DNA of 64,000 bases from contig NZ_LR026978.1 of the NCBI RefSeq assembly GCF_900604315.1, positions 1,257,670-1,321,669 on the forward strand, written 5' to 3'. Positions within the stretch are counted from its first letter, which is position 1. Each line of letters opens with the position of its first letter. Of the stretch, positions 40,979 through 50,624 are shown piece after piece. Both the position numbers and the translations under genes were made by a program. The DNA comes from [Erwinia] mediterraneensis. GTDB taxonomy: Bacteria > Pseudomonadota > Gammaproteobacteria > Enterobacterales > Enterobacteriaceae. The notes under the pieces were generated by a model. That model saw nothing but the letters and a program-made list of their open reading frames with translations. It had not been told where the DNA came from and searched no databases.

Positions 40979-41141
40979 GATACCCGTAAGCGATTCTACT
41001 AAACGGCATAACTTTCATGCTGATAATGCAAGTAAAGTGCCAGAGGTACGTTATTATGCGCGCAGCGATCACAAAAAAGCGATAAAAAACGCGCACCACT
41101 TCTGCGCGTTTCGGGTAAAAGCGGTGAGCTTACGCAGCCGA

Positions 41142-41480
41142 TCAATCTTCCTGCCGGAACTGGGTCATTACCGCCTGCTGGCACTGCTGCTCATTACTGC
41201 GCAACCTGTTACGTTCTCCATCGTCCAGCTCCTGCCATGCGCTGACCACTTCGCGCGCCAGATCCTCATCAAATGACTGCTTGTTCATCGCGTACGAGGG
41301 CTGGCTGCGTGAGAGTGCGTCTTTCATTTGCGCAATGTACTGATCATCTGACATATCAGCAGATGCGCCGCCAGCAATATGACACAGCTGGCTGGCATAA
41401 ATATTTTCTGGCGTGTCCTCAGCGGCCAGCGCGCTGGACGAGAGGGTGATTCCTAACAGTAATAACAGGGAAAATTTCAT
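41142..41480 (-). CDS. Small periplasmic protein of unknown function
   Basis: 112 residues with a clear Sec signal (MKFSLLLLLGITLSSSALA, cleaved before AED). The mature part is about 93 residues and acidic/polar, with two Cys (QLCHIAGG, NEQQCQQAV) placed to form a disulfide. AGGAG lies upstream of the ATG. Lies between the esterase and the antiporter on the same strand. No family recognised. Confidence 0.75.
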   Translation of the reverse strand: MKFSLLLLLGITLSSSALAAEDTPENIYASQLCHIAGGASADMSDDQYIAQMKDALSRSQPSYAMNKQSFDEDLAREVVSAWQELDDGERNRLRSNEQQCQQAVMTQFRQED

Positions 41481-41522
41481 TTCAGGCTCCTGTTTGTTCC
41501 GACCAGGCTAAAGCTTAGCTCA

Positions 41523-42866
41523 TCATTTATCTTGTTGCTGCGCACTCAGCCGTGCAGTACGCCAGTTAAGCAGCGGCGTGACCGTTGCGCCATGCAGTAC
41601 AATGCTGACCACCACCAGCGTCAGCGCCATATCGACCATCAGCGTGGGCGCCTCTCCGTCCATGCCGTGTACCCAGGCAAAAGCAATATAGTTAATACTG
41701 CCGATGCCGCGAATACCCAGCCAGCCAATCAGTATACGGCGCGCCAGAGGAATTCCCGCCCCCAGCGTCGCCAGCCAGACCGCCAGCGGCCGCACCACTA
41801 CAAACAGCAGCATACCGAGTAACACCCCGGTCAGATTCCAGTGAACCGCCAGCGTCACGCCCAGCACCACCATCAGCCCGGCCGCCGTCAGACGTTCAAT
41901 AGTGTCGCCAAAAGAGAGCGAATCGCCGACCACCAGGCCGATCGATTTCGCGATATTGTCGCCGTCGAATGACATACGCTGACTGGGATTGATCAGTTCT
42001 TCCGCAGGCAGGAAGCGATCATCTTCGGGCAAATGTTCCTGCGGGTTACGTTTAATTACCCGCACTTCAGCGCGGCGCAGCCCTACCCCTGCGGCAAAGG
42101 TCGCCAGAAAGCCCGAGGCATCCAGCGCCTGGGCTAACGCATAGCTCAGGGCGATCAACGCCAGCGCCAGAAAATCATTGGGCGCCACATCGCTGCGCGC
42201 ATGGCGCAAACGCGTGACCAATAAGCCGATCAGCCGGCCTAAAAGAAAACCGATGGCGAGACCGCCTGGTACCGCCCAGATGACATCCTTCAGCGCCCAC
42301 TGCGTGAAAAACCCCTCGCCCGTCGACTCGCCGTTAAACAACAACACCGCCAGCATCAGCAACGGCAGCGCCGAGCCATCATTCATGCCTGCTTCGCTGG
42401 AAAGCGCGACCCGTAGCGCATCGTCATCACGTGCATCATTCACTGAAATCAGGCTGGCCAGTACCGGATCGGTCGGTGCCACAATGGCGGCAAAGGCCAG
42501 CGACAGCGACCAGTTGAAGCCGGTGATCCAGTGCACCAGCAGCGTCATACCGGCCACGGTCAGCAGCATGGCCGGAAACGCCAGTCGTGCCCCGACCCGC
42601 CAGCCGGTATGACGAAACGGCAGACGCAGCTTCAGCCCGGTAATAAACAGCGAGGCGGCCATGGTGATTTCCGTGACATGCACAACCAGCGTCGAATGGC
42701 CAAGAATGTCGATATGAAGAAGATCAAATCCCCAGGGACCGCATAAAATACCAGCCAGCAGAAAGAGGCCAAAGGAGGTCACGGGTCCACGATGAATCCA
42801 GCCGGAAACCAGTGACATTAACAGCAACAATCCCCCCGTTGCCGCAGTCCAGGCAAGAAAGCTCAT
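41523..42866 (-). CDS. Na+(K+)/H+ antiporter, CPA1/NhaP type
   Basis: 447 residues with about 12 membrane segments. The ion-binding signatures of CPA1 antiporters are present: FAAIVAPTDPVLASLISVNDARDDDALRVALSSEAGMNDGSALPLLML, and the later GWLGIRGIGSINYIAFAW (GxRG motif). It would exchange monovalent cations for protons across the inner membrane. No regulatory TrkA-type domain is fused, and no genes of a KefF-type partner lie nearby. Confidence 0.9.
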   Translation of the reverse strand: MSFLAWTAATGGLLLLMSLVSGWIHRGPVTSFGLFLLAGILCGPWGFDLLHIDILGHSTLVVHVTEITMAASLFITGLKLRLPFRHTGWRVGARLAFPAMLLTVAGMTLLVHWITGFNWSLSLAFAAIVAPTDPVLASLISVNDARDDDALRVALSSEAGMNDGSALPLLMLAVLLFNGESTGEGFFTQWALKDVIWAVPGGLAIGFLLGRLIGLLVTRLRHARSDVAPNDFLALALIALSYALAQALDASGFLATFAAGVGLRRAEVRVIKRNPQEHLPEDDRFLPAEELINPSQRMSFDGDNIAKSIGLVVGDSLSFGDTIERLTAAGLMVVLGVTLAVHWNLTGVLLGMLLFVVVRPLAVWLATLGAGIPLARRILIGWLGIRGIGSINYIAFAWVHGMDGEAPTLMVDMALTLVVVSIVLHGATVTPLLNWRTARLSAQQQDK

Positions 42867-43012
42867 AGCGCACCATGTCAGAAAAATAATTTTCTTAATC
42901 CTGGCACACTATTTTATTGAATGAGGCGAGCGCACGTTGAAAGGAGAAAGTTCAGTGCTGGCGCCGCCTGAAAAGGATTCAGGCTAACCACGACGCCAGC
43001 TCAGCGATGTCG

Positions 43013-43507
43013 TCAGTGGTCGTGGCGCGACATGCGATCAAGAAAGCCCATCACAAAGGCGGAGAGCACAAAAGTCAGGTGGATAATGACATACCACATC
43101 AGCTTGTCGTTCTCGACGTTACGCGCCTCCATAAATACGCGCAGCAGATGGATAGAGGAGATTGCCACAATCGAGGCCGCCACCTTGTTCTTCAGCGATC
43201 CGGAATCCATTTTGCCCAGCCAGCTTAGCTTCTCTTTGTGCTCATCAATATCGAGTTTAGAGACGAAGTTTTCATAGCCGGATAGCATCACCATCACCAG
43301 CAGACCACCTACCAGCGTCATATCTACCAGCGACAGCAACAGCAGGATCAAATCGTTCTCGCTAATGGTGAGAATATGGGGCAGCAGATGAAAAATTTCC
43401 TGAAAAAACTTGATAGTCAGCGCCAGTAAACCCAGCGAAAGGCCAACGTACACCGGCGCCAGCAGCCAGCGCGACGCATACATCAGGTTTTCGGTAAAAC
43501 GTTCCAT
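43013..43507 (-). CDS. yqhA: YqhA family inner-membrane protein
   Basis: 164 residues with four predicted membrane helices. Close to E. coli YqhA (UPF0114): [101 protein letters not shown]. Function is not established. Single gene with the start at ATG 43507. Confidence 0.93.
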   Translation of the reverse strand: MERFTENLMYASRWLLAPVYVGLSLGLLALTIKFFQEIFHLLPHILTISENDLILLLLSLVDMTLVGGLLVMVMLSGYENFVSKLDIDEHKEKLSWLGKMDSGSLKNKVAASIVAISSIHLLRVFMEARNVENDKLMWYVIIHLTFVLSAFVMGFLDRMSRHDH

Positions 43508-43899
43508 AAATTCCCATTCTTTGTCAGACAGGACTGGAAGTATAACCGATGCATTGTGAAGTTATTTCAGGCTGTTTTCATAAATTTAAGGCGCAGCGCA
43601 CAGCGCATTAGCAGCTAAGGATTTCTCCCCCATGGCAGAGAGATAAGGGTAATGCCGAAGAGGGGTGTGCCCCCAGATATCCTGTCAGCATTTTTTCCTT
43701 TTTTCCGGAAAGGCGTCACAATGCATCATCAAATGAAATTTTTATTCAAAAATAAATTGTGAGCGCTATTCCGTTAATTTCAGCGGACTGTTGTGCGTTA
43801 ACGGCGGGTTTCTTAGTCTTATTCAGGCACCAGCCGCAATGTCCTTTGCTTAACATGAAATAAAAATTCCATTATGCCGCTGCCTCCGGAGACATGGTA
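43508..43899. other. Intergenic region upstream of the sugar-binding protein gene
   Basis: 392 bases. It contains TCACAAT at 43716-43722 and its reverse complement ATTGTGA at 43756-43762, the latter extended as ATTGTGAGCGCT, which resembles a lac-type operator half. A LacI-family operator is possible but there is no adjacent regulator. No gene seen. Confidence 0.4.
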
Positions 43900-44823
43900 A
43901 TGAAAACGATCCCTGCCCTGCTGATGTTGCTCTCCCTCTGCTGTTCCGCCCCGGTTCTGGCGGAAAAGCTGGGGGTTTCTATGGCCTATTTTGACCAGAA
44001 CTTCCTGACCATTATCCGTCACGCCATTGATCAGGAAGCAAAGGCGCGCGGGCTTGACGTGCAGTTTGAAGATGCGCGCGGCGATGTGGGTCGGCAAACC
44101 GATCAGGTACAAAGTTTTATCAGCGCGGGGGTCGATGCGATCATTGTCGATCCGGTCGACTCCGCCAGCACGCCAGCACTGACGAAACTGGCTCAGCAGG
44201 CAAAAATTCCGCTGGTGTATGTCAATCGCACCCCGGGCGATCGCAGCCTGCCGCCCGGGGTGGTGTTTGTCGGCTCTGATGAACGCGAATCGGGCACCAT
44301 GCAGATGGAAGCGCTGGCAAAACTGGCCAATTACAAAGGCAACGTCGCCATTATGATTGGCAACCTGAGCGACGCCGGGGCGCTGCAGCGCACCAAAGAT
44401 GTGGAGCAGGTGGTGGCGAAATATCCCGGGATGAAAATCACCCTGAAGCAAACCGCCAACTATTCTCGTAACGAAGGGATGGATCTGATGCTCAACTGGC
44501 TGACCAACGGAGAAGAAATTGACATAGTGGCCGCCAATAATGACGAAATGGCGATCGGGGCGATTATGGCGATCGATCAGTCCGGTAAGGGTCAGAAAAA
44601 TATTCTGGTGGGCGGCATTGATGCCACGCCGGATGGCCTGAAGGCGCTTGCGTCCGGCAAAATGCAGGTGACCGTCTTTCAGGATGCTGTGGGCCAGGGG
44701 AAAACCTCGGTGGATGCGGCACAACGCCTGATGAGAGGCGAAAAAGTGCCCGCAAACTTGTGGATTCCCTTTGAGCTGGTTACCCGCGAAAACATGCAGA
44801 CCTATGCCGAAAAAAGTCACTGA
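43900..44823 (+). CDS. Periplasmic sugar-binding protein (RbsB/LacI-like fold), orphan
   Basis: 307 residues from ATG 43900. GGAG is eight bases upstream, whereas ATG 43894 is too close to it. Signal peptide KTIPALLMLLSLCCSAPVLA. The type-I periplasmic binding fold is evident: GVSMAYFDQNFLTIIRHAIDQEAKARG, FISAGVDAIIVDPVDSAS, IPLVYVNRTPGD, AIMIGNLSDAGALQRTKDVEQ, ANNDEMAIGAIMAIDQSG, VGGIDATPDGLKAL. It should bind a sugar for an ABC importer or a receptor. No cognate ATPase or permease lies beside it; the next gene is an ABC exporter. Confidence 0.88.
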   Translation: MKTIPALLMLLSLCCSAPVLAEKLGVSMAYFDQNFLTIIRHAIDQEAKARGLDVQFEDARGDVGRQTDQVQSFISAGVDAIIVDPVDSASTPALTKLAQQAKIPLVYVNRTPGDRSLPPGVVFVGSDERESGTMQMEALAKLANYKGNVAIMIGNLSDAGALQRTKDVEQVVAKYPGMKITLKQTANYSRNEGMDLMLNWLTNGEEIDIVAANNDEMAIGAIMAIDQSGKGQKNILVGGIDATPDGLKALASGKMQVTVFQDAVGQGKTSVDAAQRLMRGEKVPANLWIPFELVTRENMQTYAEKSH

Positions 44824-44944
44824 TAAGCGAAGCGAAGCCCGCTATCACACGGCTTCGGCAAATTGACAGAGTAACGGCAAAGCGGCGGAAGTGAATCCAT
44901 TCTTGCACTAAGCTAAATTTTTCAGGCAAAGGCAGGAAACGATT

Positions 44945-46777
44945 ATGCTTTACCGCCGCTTCGAACGTTTTATTAATATTTTTCAGGACGCGCCATCAGA
45001 TACGCCACCGTCTCGCGTCCGGCCATTTTATATCTATTACCTGCGTCAGGTATGGACCAGCTTTGCTGCGCTGCTGGTGATAAGTCTGGTTTCCGCGTTG
45101 ATTGAAGTCGCCCTTTTCAGCTATCTGAGCCGTATTATTGACCTGGTGAATCACTCGACGCCCGGCACGCTGTTCGAAGAAAACTGGCCGACCCTGCTCT
45201 GGATGGGCTTTGTCGCTCTGATGCTGCGTCCGTTATGTACCTGGCTGCACGATTTACTGGTACATCTCAACATCAATCCGGGGATGCCCAATCTGATCCT
45301 CTGGCAACAGCACAATTACATGCTGCGCCAGAGCCTGAGCTTTTTTCACAACGATTTTGCCGGACGTATTGCCCAGCGCATTATGCAAACCGGTAACGCC
45401 TTGCGTACCTCGGCGGTGCAGCTGGTGGAAGCGATCTGGCATGTGCTGATTTATGCCATCACCTCGCTGGTACTGTTTGCCGACACCGACTGGCGACTGA
45501 TGATCCCGCTGATCATCTGGATCCTGGCCTACAGTTACGCAATGCGCTTTTTTGTGCCACGGGTGAAAAAGCGCACGGTCAAAGCAGTGGAAGCGCACTC
45601 AAAACTGATGGGCCATATTGTCGACAGTTATACCAATATCGCCACCATCAAGCTCTTCGCGCACAGCGCTCTGGAGAAGCGTTTTGCGCGCGAGGCGATT
45701 CAGGAACAGACCGATAAAGCCCGCGTCGTCAGCCGTATGGTGATCAGCATGGATGTCACGCTGGCGATCCTGAATGGTCTGCTGATCGTCACTACCTCGG
45801 GTCTTGCGCTCTGGCTCTGGAGCCAGTCACTGATCAGCGTAGGCGCGATTGCGCTGGCGACCGGCCTGGTAATCCGTCTGGTCAATATGTCCGGCTGGAT
45901 CATGTGGGTGGTCAACGGCATTTTTGAAAATATCGGGATGGTGCAGGACGGGCTGAACACCATTGCGCAGCCGCTTAAAGTCCAGGATGTGCCGCAGGCG
46001 AAAGACTTGCAGGTTACGCGCGGCGGTATTCGCTTTGTCGATGTCTATTTTAACTATGGCGCTGACCGTCCGGTGATAAACCAGCTGAATCTGGAGATCA
46101 AACCCGGCGAAAAAATCGGTCTGGTGGGCCCTTCCGGAGCTGGTAAGTCAACGCTGGTCAACCTGCTGCTGCGCCTTTACGACCTCAACGGCGGCCGCAT
46201 CCTGATTGACGACCAGAATATTGCTGATGTCAGCCAGCAGAGCCTGCGCGGGCAGATCGGCATGATTACCCAGGATACCTCGTTGCTGCATCGCTCGATT
46301 CGCGAAAATCTGTTATATGGCCGGCCTGATGCCACGGATGATGAGCTGAACGAAGCCATTTATCGCGCCCGGGCCGATGAATTTATTCCACTGCTCACCG
46401 ATTCGCAGGGTCGTACCGGGCTGGATGCCCATGTTGGCGAACGCGGCGTGAAACTTTCCGGTGGTCAGCGTCAGCGTATCGCCATTGCCCGCGTCCTGCT
46501 GAAAGATGCGCCCATTCTGATTATGGATGAAGCCACTTCAGCGCTCGATTCTGAAGTGGAGGCGGCGATCCAGGAGAGTCTGGAAACCCTGATGGAGGGC
46601 AAAACGGTGATTGCCATTGCTCACCGCCTCTCAACCATCGCCAAAATGGATCGGCTGGTGGTGCTGAAAAAAGGTCAGATTGCGGAAATCGGCAGCCACC
46701 AGGAGTTGCTGGCCCTTAACGGACTCTATGCACGGCTCTGGCGCCATCAGACCGGTGGTTTTGTCGGCATGAAATGA
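44945..46777 (+). CDS. ABC-type exporter, fused membrane and ATPase domains
   Basis: 610 residues. Six membrane helices in the first about 330 residues (first near 35-60), then a nucleotide-binding domain: Walker A GLVGPSGAGKSTLVNLLLRLYD, Q-loop ITQDTSLLHRSIRENLLYG, signature LSGGQRQRIAIARVLL, Walker B ILIMDEATSALDSE, H-loop IAIAHRLSTIA. All catalytic residues are present, so it is an active homodimeric half-exporter of the MsbA/lipid-drug type. Substrate unknown. Its last 31 bases overlap the convergent downstream gene. Confidence 0.9.
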   Translation: MLYRRFERFINIFQDAPSDTPPSRVRPFYIYYLRQVWTSFAALLVISLVSALIEVALFSYLSRIIDLVNHSTPGTLFEENWPTLLWMGFVALMLRPLCTWLHDLLVHLNINPGMPNLILWQQHNYMLRQSLSFFHNDFAGRIAQRIMQTGNALRTSAVQLVEAIWHVLIYAITSLVLFADTDWRLMIPLIIWILAYSYAMRFFVPRVKKRTVKAVEAHSKLMGHIVDSYTNIATIKLFAHSALEKRFAREAIQEQTDKARVVSRMVISMDVTLAILNGLLIVTTSGLALWLWSQSLISVGAIALATGLVIRLVNMSGWIMWVVNGIFENIGMVQDGLNTIAQPLKVQDVPQAKDLQVTRGGIRFVDVYFNYGADRPVINQLNLEIKPGEKIGLVGPSGAGKSTLVNLLLRLYDLNGGRILIDDQNIADVSQQSLRGQIGMITQDTSLLHRSIRENLLYGRPDATDDELNEAIYRARADEFIPLLTDSQGRTGLDAHVGERGVKLSGGQRQRIAIARVLLKDAPILIMDEATSALDSEVEAAIQESLETLMEGKTVIAIAHRLSTIAKMDRLVVLKKGQIAEIGSHQELLALNGLYARLWRHQTGGFVGMK

Positions 46778-47898
46778 TGGTCCCGCCGCCAGGGTAAGGC
46801 ATTGCGCGCCTCTTCTGCCCAGGCGCGCACGCCTTCCCGCTCCTGCTGCAGAAAGTCATCGACCGCCTCACGCAAACCTGGATGGCAGAGATAGTGCCAG
46901 GAGCGGGTAATTTGTGGTTCGAATCCCCGTACCAGCTTGTGCTCGCCCTGAGCACCGGCATCGAAACGCTGTAAGCCTGCGGCGATAACAAAGTCCATGC
47001 CCTGATAAAAACAGGTTTCAAAATGCAGGCGGTTAAACTCCGCCAGGCAGCCCCAGTAGCGGCCATACAGCGTCTGGTTATCCACCAGACAGAATGCCAT
47101 CGCAACGGGCTGTTTTTGCAGCGTGACGATATTCACGCGAATAGCGCCAGGCATACGCTGCGCCAGCAGGCTGAAAAAATCACGGTTGAGATAGGGACGC
47201 TGACCGCGCACCGCATAGGTATTGGCGTAACAGGTGTAGACAAAATCCCACTGGCTTTCACTCAGTTCATCGCCACAATACCAGTGGAAGGCAAAACCAT
47301 TGGCCCGGATCTGCTCGCGCTCTTTACGCAACTGTTTGCGCTTACGCGACATCAGAGTGTCGAGAAAGTCCTGAAAGTCCCGGTAACCGGGGTTATGCCA
47401 GTGATACTGACAGCCAAAGCGCAACAGCCAGTCCGGGGACGACTGCAACAACGCATCGGCGCGCGTATCGGTAAAATTAATATGCGCACCGCTCAGCTGG
47501 TGCTGATGCAGCGCATCCGGCAGCGCCGCCAGCAGTTGCGCCAGCGCCGTAGAGTCGCCCAGCAGACGTGCGCCGCTCACCGGGCTGAACGGAATTGCTC
47601 CCAGCCATTTGGAATAGTAGCGGATACCGGCGCGGTGACAGGCATCGGCCCAGGCGTGGTCGAACACATACTCGCCGCGTGAATGCCGCTTACGGTAGCC
47701 CGGAATCGCCGCGTGCACGGTTCCCTGCTCACGCCACAGCAGATGCTCCGGCTGCCAGCCGCTCGCTGCGCTGACGCTGCCGCTCTCTTCCAGCGTCAGC
47801 AGAAAAGCGTGACGCAAAAAGGGCTGACCATCCGGCAGAAGCGCATCCCAGTCAGCTGCAGGCAGTTCCGCTATCGCGGGAAGATGAATCAGGGACAT
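46747..47898 (-). CDS. FemAB/GNAT-like acyltransferase-fold protein (DUF482 type)
   Basis: 383 residues from ATG 47898, with GGAG six bases upstream. Resembles the DUF482 / 'peptidogalycan biosynthesis' family: FLRHAFLLTLEESGSVSAASGWQPEHLL, HSRGEYVFDHAWADACHRAG, SRKRKQLRKEREQIRANG, YWGCLAEFNRLHFETCFYQGMDFVIAAGLQRFDAGAQGEHKLVRGFEPQITRSWHYL. Probably a cytosolic N-acyltransferase-fold enzyme; the substrate is not known. It converges on and overlaps the ABC exporter gene. Confidence 0.85.
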   Translation of the reverse strand: MSLIHLPAIAELPAADWDALLPDGQPFLRHAFLLTLEESGSVSAASGWQPEHLLWREQGTVHAAIPGYRKRHSRGEYVFDHAWADACHRAGIRYYSKWLGAIPFSPVSGARLLGDSTALAQLLAALPDALHQHQLSGAHINFTDTRADALLQSSPDWLLRFGCQYHWHNPGYRDFQDFLDTLMSRKRKQLRKEREQIRANGFAFHWYCGDELSESQWDFVYTCYANTYAVRGQRPYLNRDFFSLLAQRMPGAIRVNIVTLQKQPVAMAFCLVDNQTLYGRYWGCLAEFNRLHFETCFYQGMDFVIAAGLQRFDAGAQGEHKLVRGFEPQITRSWHYLCHPGLREAVDDFLQQEREGVRAWAEEARNALPWRRDHHFMPTKPPV

Positions 47899-48006
47899 AA
47901 ACAACTCCGTTCCAGGGACATCGAAGGGCCAGTCAACCAGCTTTTACCGTCGGGGGGAAGCGCCGCCGCACTTGAGGTCAAACCCCAGCGCCTGCGCTGG
48001 TGCCTC

Positions 48007-48384
48007 TTAACCCAGCAGATTCACCAGGGCAAAACCGGCAAAGGTCATCAGCAACGATCCGGTGACATGGATTACCACGCTGCCCATCGCCCAGAGATAT
48101 TTACCCGTCTGCAACAGCTGCATAATTTCAGCAGAAAAAGTGGAAAAGGTGGTCAGCCCGCCACACAGACCCGTGACAATAAATAGTTTCCAGCTGGGGT
48201 CGAGATGAGGATTTTTCATAAACCAGGCGAGCGCCGCACCGATAATAAATCCCCCCAGCAGATTCACCAGCAGGGTGCCTGGCGGCAGGACAGGAAACAG
48301 CGCATTAAAACGCAACGAAAAAAGCCAGCGTAGCGAGCAGCCCACAGCACCACCCAGCATCACAGCCAGCAACGATTTCAACAT
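48007..48384 (-). CDS. crcB: Fluoride exporter CrcB/Fluc
   Basis: 125 residues, four membrane helices. Characteristic blocks: GGAVGCSLRWLFSL, GTLLVNLLGGFIIGAAL, and FIVTGLCGGLTTFSTFSAEIMQLLQTG (the fluoride-channel Phe/Thr-Ser stretch). Exports fluoride ion as a dual-topology dimer. I looked for a fluoride riboswitch in the about 160 bases upstream and did not recognise one. GGAG precedes the ATG. Confidence 0.95.
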   Translation of the reverse strand: MLKSLLAVMLGGAVGCSLRWLFSLRFNALFPVLPPGTLLVNLLGGFIIGAALAWFMKNPHLDPSWKLFIVTGLCGGLTTFSTFSAEIMQLLQTGKYLWAMGSVVIHVTGSLLMTFAGFALVNLLG

Positions 48385-48546
48385 GATCCAGCTCCCGAAA
48401 ACAGAGAATGCGCAGCTCAGAGGTGAGGGAAAAGGTACACCTGCACCCTGAGGGCGTGAGAATATCCCGCTTTATGTTTTCACGCCAGCCCGCGGCCATG
48501 CGCCCGCCGCGGGTTCACACGCATCGCTTTTCGCGCGGAGTTGATC

Positions 48547-49464
48547 ATGCGAACCCTGATTTTTGACACCGATATCGGCGTTGATGACGCCTTTGCCCTG
48601 GCGTATGCCGCCCGCACGCAGCAGCTGCTGGGCATCACAACAGTATTTGGCAACGTTGAGGTGGGACAGGCGGTGAAAAATGCCCGGCTGTTCTGCGAGA
48701 AGATGGCGATTGACGCGCCCGTTTATCGCGGTTGTTCACGCCCGCTGGCGCTGCCCACCACGCCACCCGCCAGGTTGCATGGTCAGGATGGGCTTGGCGA
48801 TGCCTTTACGAATCCCTGGAGCGACAGCGCGCCGGGTGCCGTGCAGTTTATTATCGACAGCGTACGCGCGCAGCCGCACCGCATCACTCTGGTAGCCATC
48901 GGTCCACTGACCAACATCGCCAGCGCCATTAACCAGGCACCCGATATTGTTCCGCTTATCAAAGAGCTGGTGGTGATGGGGGGCGCTTTCGGCACCGGAG
49001 GGCATACCGGCAATGTCACGCCCTTCAGCGAGTTCAATATCTGGAAGGATCCGCATGCGGCCGATCAGGTGTTTACCTCCGCCCTGCCGCTGGTGATCCT
49101 GCCGCTGGACGTGACACACAAGGTGCTGATCACCGGCAAAGAGGTAGAGCGGCTGAACCAGCCGGTGCTGAGCGCCATCTGTCAGCCCTACCTGGCCTGG
49201 AGTCGCCAGAAAGAGGGGTTTGACGGCATGGCGCTGCATGACACCCTGACCCTCTCTTATCTCTGCCTGCCGGATGCGTTTCAGACGGTCAGGTCGCCGG
49301 TGCGCGTGGTGACCGAAGGCATTAGTCGTGGTCAGACGGTGCGGCGTCTCTCCCTGCTTGCTTCACGGGAAGATCCCTTCGCTGGCTGCCCGGCACAGAC
49401 GCTCTGCCTCGGCGTCGATGCAGAGGCAGTACGCGCTCATTTTTTTGCCACATTGCAGGCTTAG
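48547..49464 (+). CDS. Inosine-uridine preferring nucleoside hydrolase
   Basis: 305 residues from ATG 48547, six bases after GGAG; TTG 48541 is unlikely. The calcium-binding signature DTDIGVDDAFAL is at the N-terminus, with GQDGLGDAFTNPW, LVAIGPLTNIASAI, LVVMGGAFGTGGHTGNVTPFSEFNIWKDP and LPLDVTHKVL. It cleaves ribonucleosides to base and ribose. Rih paralogue not assignable. Its 3' end overlaps by four bases the convergent lgoD stop. Confidence 0.92.
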   Translation: MRTLIFDTDIGVDDAFALAYAARTQQLLGITTVFGNVEVGQAVKNARLFCEKMAIDAPVYRGCSRPLALPTTPPARLHGQDGLGDAFTNPWSDSAPGAVQFIIDSVRAQPHRITLVAIGPLTNIASAINQAPDIVPLIKELVVMGGAFGTGGHTGNVTPFSEFNIWKDPHAADQVFTSALPLVILPLDVTHKVLITGKEVERLNQPVLSAICQPYLAWSRQKEGFDGMALHDTLTLSYLCLPDAFQTVRSPVRVVTEGISRGQTVRRLSLLASREDPFAGCPAQTLCLGVDAEAVRAHFFATLQA

Positions 49465-50489
49465 CGGCTGAAGTCGATCACCCCTTTGATCAGCTGTGGG
49501 TTATTAATCACCTGCGGCTCAAAGGTTTCCGCGAGCGTAGAGAAGGCGAAGCGTTGATTAAGCATCATATCCGCGCGCAGCTGGCCACTGCTCATCAGGG
49601 CGCGCACATGGTCAAAATCCTCGCGCGTGGCATTGCGGCTGCCCATCAGCGTGGTCTCTTTCTTATGAAATTCACTGTCCGGGATCACCAGGTCGCCCTT
49701 ATGCAGGCCAACAAACACAATACTGCCGCCGTGGCGTAACAGGTTTACCGCATTGTTCATCGCCTGTGGATTGCCGGTGGCATCGATCACCTTCGCCGCC
49801 AGCTGACCATTGAACTGCTGACGCAGCGCGGTCGTAAACTGCGCATCAGCCGGATCCAGCGCGGTAAGCGCCAGTTTTTCTGCCACCTGTGCCCGGCGCA
49901 CGGCGCTGGTATCCGCCACCACCACCTGCGCGCCGGCAGCGGCAGCGATGGCGGCCACCCCCAGCCCAATCGGTCCCGCGCCCACCACCAGCACCGCATC
50001 ATCGGCGCTGACAGCGGCACGTCGCACGGCATGCGCGCTGATGGCAAAAGGCTCTGTCAATGCAGCCGTTTCCGGTTCAAGGTCATCTACCGCCAGCAAA
50101 TTGGCGACCGGCACGCTGAGGAAGTTGCAAAAGCCGCCATCCTGATGCACGCCCACCACGGAGATATGTTCACAACAGTTAGTTTTACCGCTCTGGCAGG
50201 CGTCGCACTGTTGACAGGAAAGATAGGGAATCAGCGCCACGCGCTGGCCCGGCTGGAAGCCGCTGGCGGCGCTGCCCAGCGCCACCACTTCACCGCACAG
50301 TTCATGGCCGAGTACGCGGGGATAGCTGAAAAAAGGCTGATTGCCCGCCCAGGCATGAATATCGGTGCCGCAAATCCCGGCGGTAAGAAGTTTAATTAAT
50401 GCTTCGTTAGCTGCCGGCACCGGTTGGCTGCGCGTCTGCCAGACCATATTACGGGGTTCGGCAATCACAAGGGCTTGCATGGTTGTCAT
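49461..50489 (-). CDS. lgoD: L-galactonate 5-dehydrogenase LgoD
   Basis: 342 residues. Zinc-dependent medium-chain dehydrogenase that oxidises L-galactonate to D-tagaturonate. Near-identical block order to E. coli YjjN/LgoD: ALIKLLTAGICGTDIHAWAGNQPFFSYPRVLGHELCGEVV (catalytic zinc Cys and His-Glu), CQQCDACQSGKTNCCEHISVVGVHQDGGF (structural zinc Cys), NAD fold VLVVGAGPIGLG, and HKKETTLMGSRNATREDF. Divergent to lgoR, as in E. coli. With a tagaturonate reductase elsewhere, it would feed the hexuronate pathway. Confidence 0.93.
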   Translation of the reverse strand: MTTMQALVIAEPRNMVWQTRSQPVPAANEALIKLLTAGICGTDIHAWAGNQPFFSYPRVLGHELCGEVVALGSAASGFQPGQRVALIPYLSCQQCDACQSGKTNCCEHISVVGVHQDGGFCNFLSVPVANLLAVDDLEPETAALTEPFAISAHAVRRAAVSADDAVLVVGAGPIGLGVAAIAAAAGAQVVVADTSAVRRAQVAEKLALTALDPADAQFTTALRQQFNGQLAAKVIDATGNPQAMNNAVNLLRHGGSIVFVGLHKGDLVIPDSEFHKKETTLMGSRNATREDFDHVRALMSSGQLRADMMLNQRFAFSTLAETFEPQVINNPQLIKGVIDFSR

Positions 50490-50624
50490 GGTTATTCTCC
50501 TGTTTTCTTTCCATCTTTATGGCGAAAAGGCGGCAAGCCGCGGAAACCGGCATAAGGAAGTGTGAAGCATCGCGATTTTTTTGGGCTCTTTATGGTTTTT
50601 AATGCATAAAAAACCGGAGACGTC
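50490..50624. promoter_or_regulatory. lgoD-lgoR divergent promoter region
   Basis: 135 bases. It contains a direct repeat TCTTTATGG (at about 50513 and 50587). Probable LgoR operator region by position only. Confidence 0.4.

Noticed and set aside
46915..46935. GGTTCGAATCCCCGTACC, resembling a tRNA T-arm
   Set aside because: It lies inside the FemAB/GNAT-like gene (RGFEPQ region) and I could not find a matching acceptor or anticodon stem at tRNA distance.
48385..48546. Possible fluoride riboswitch upstream of crcB
   Set aside because: The conserved riboswitch elements could not be found by eye.
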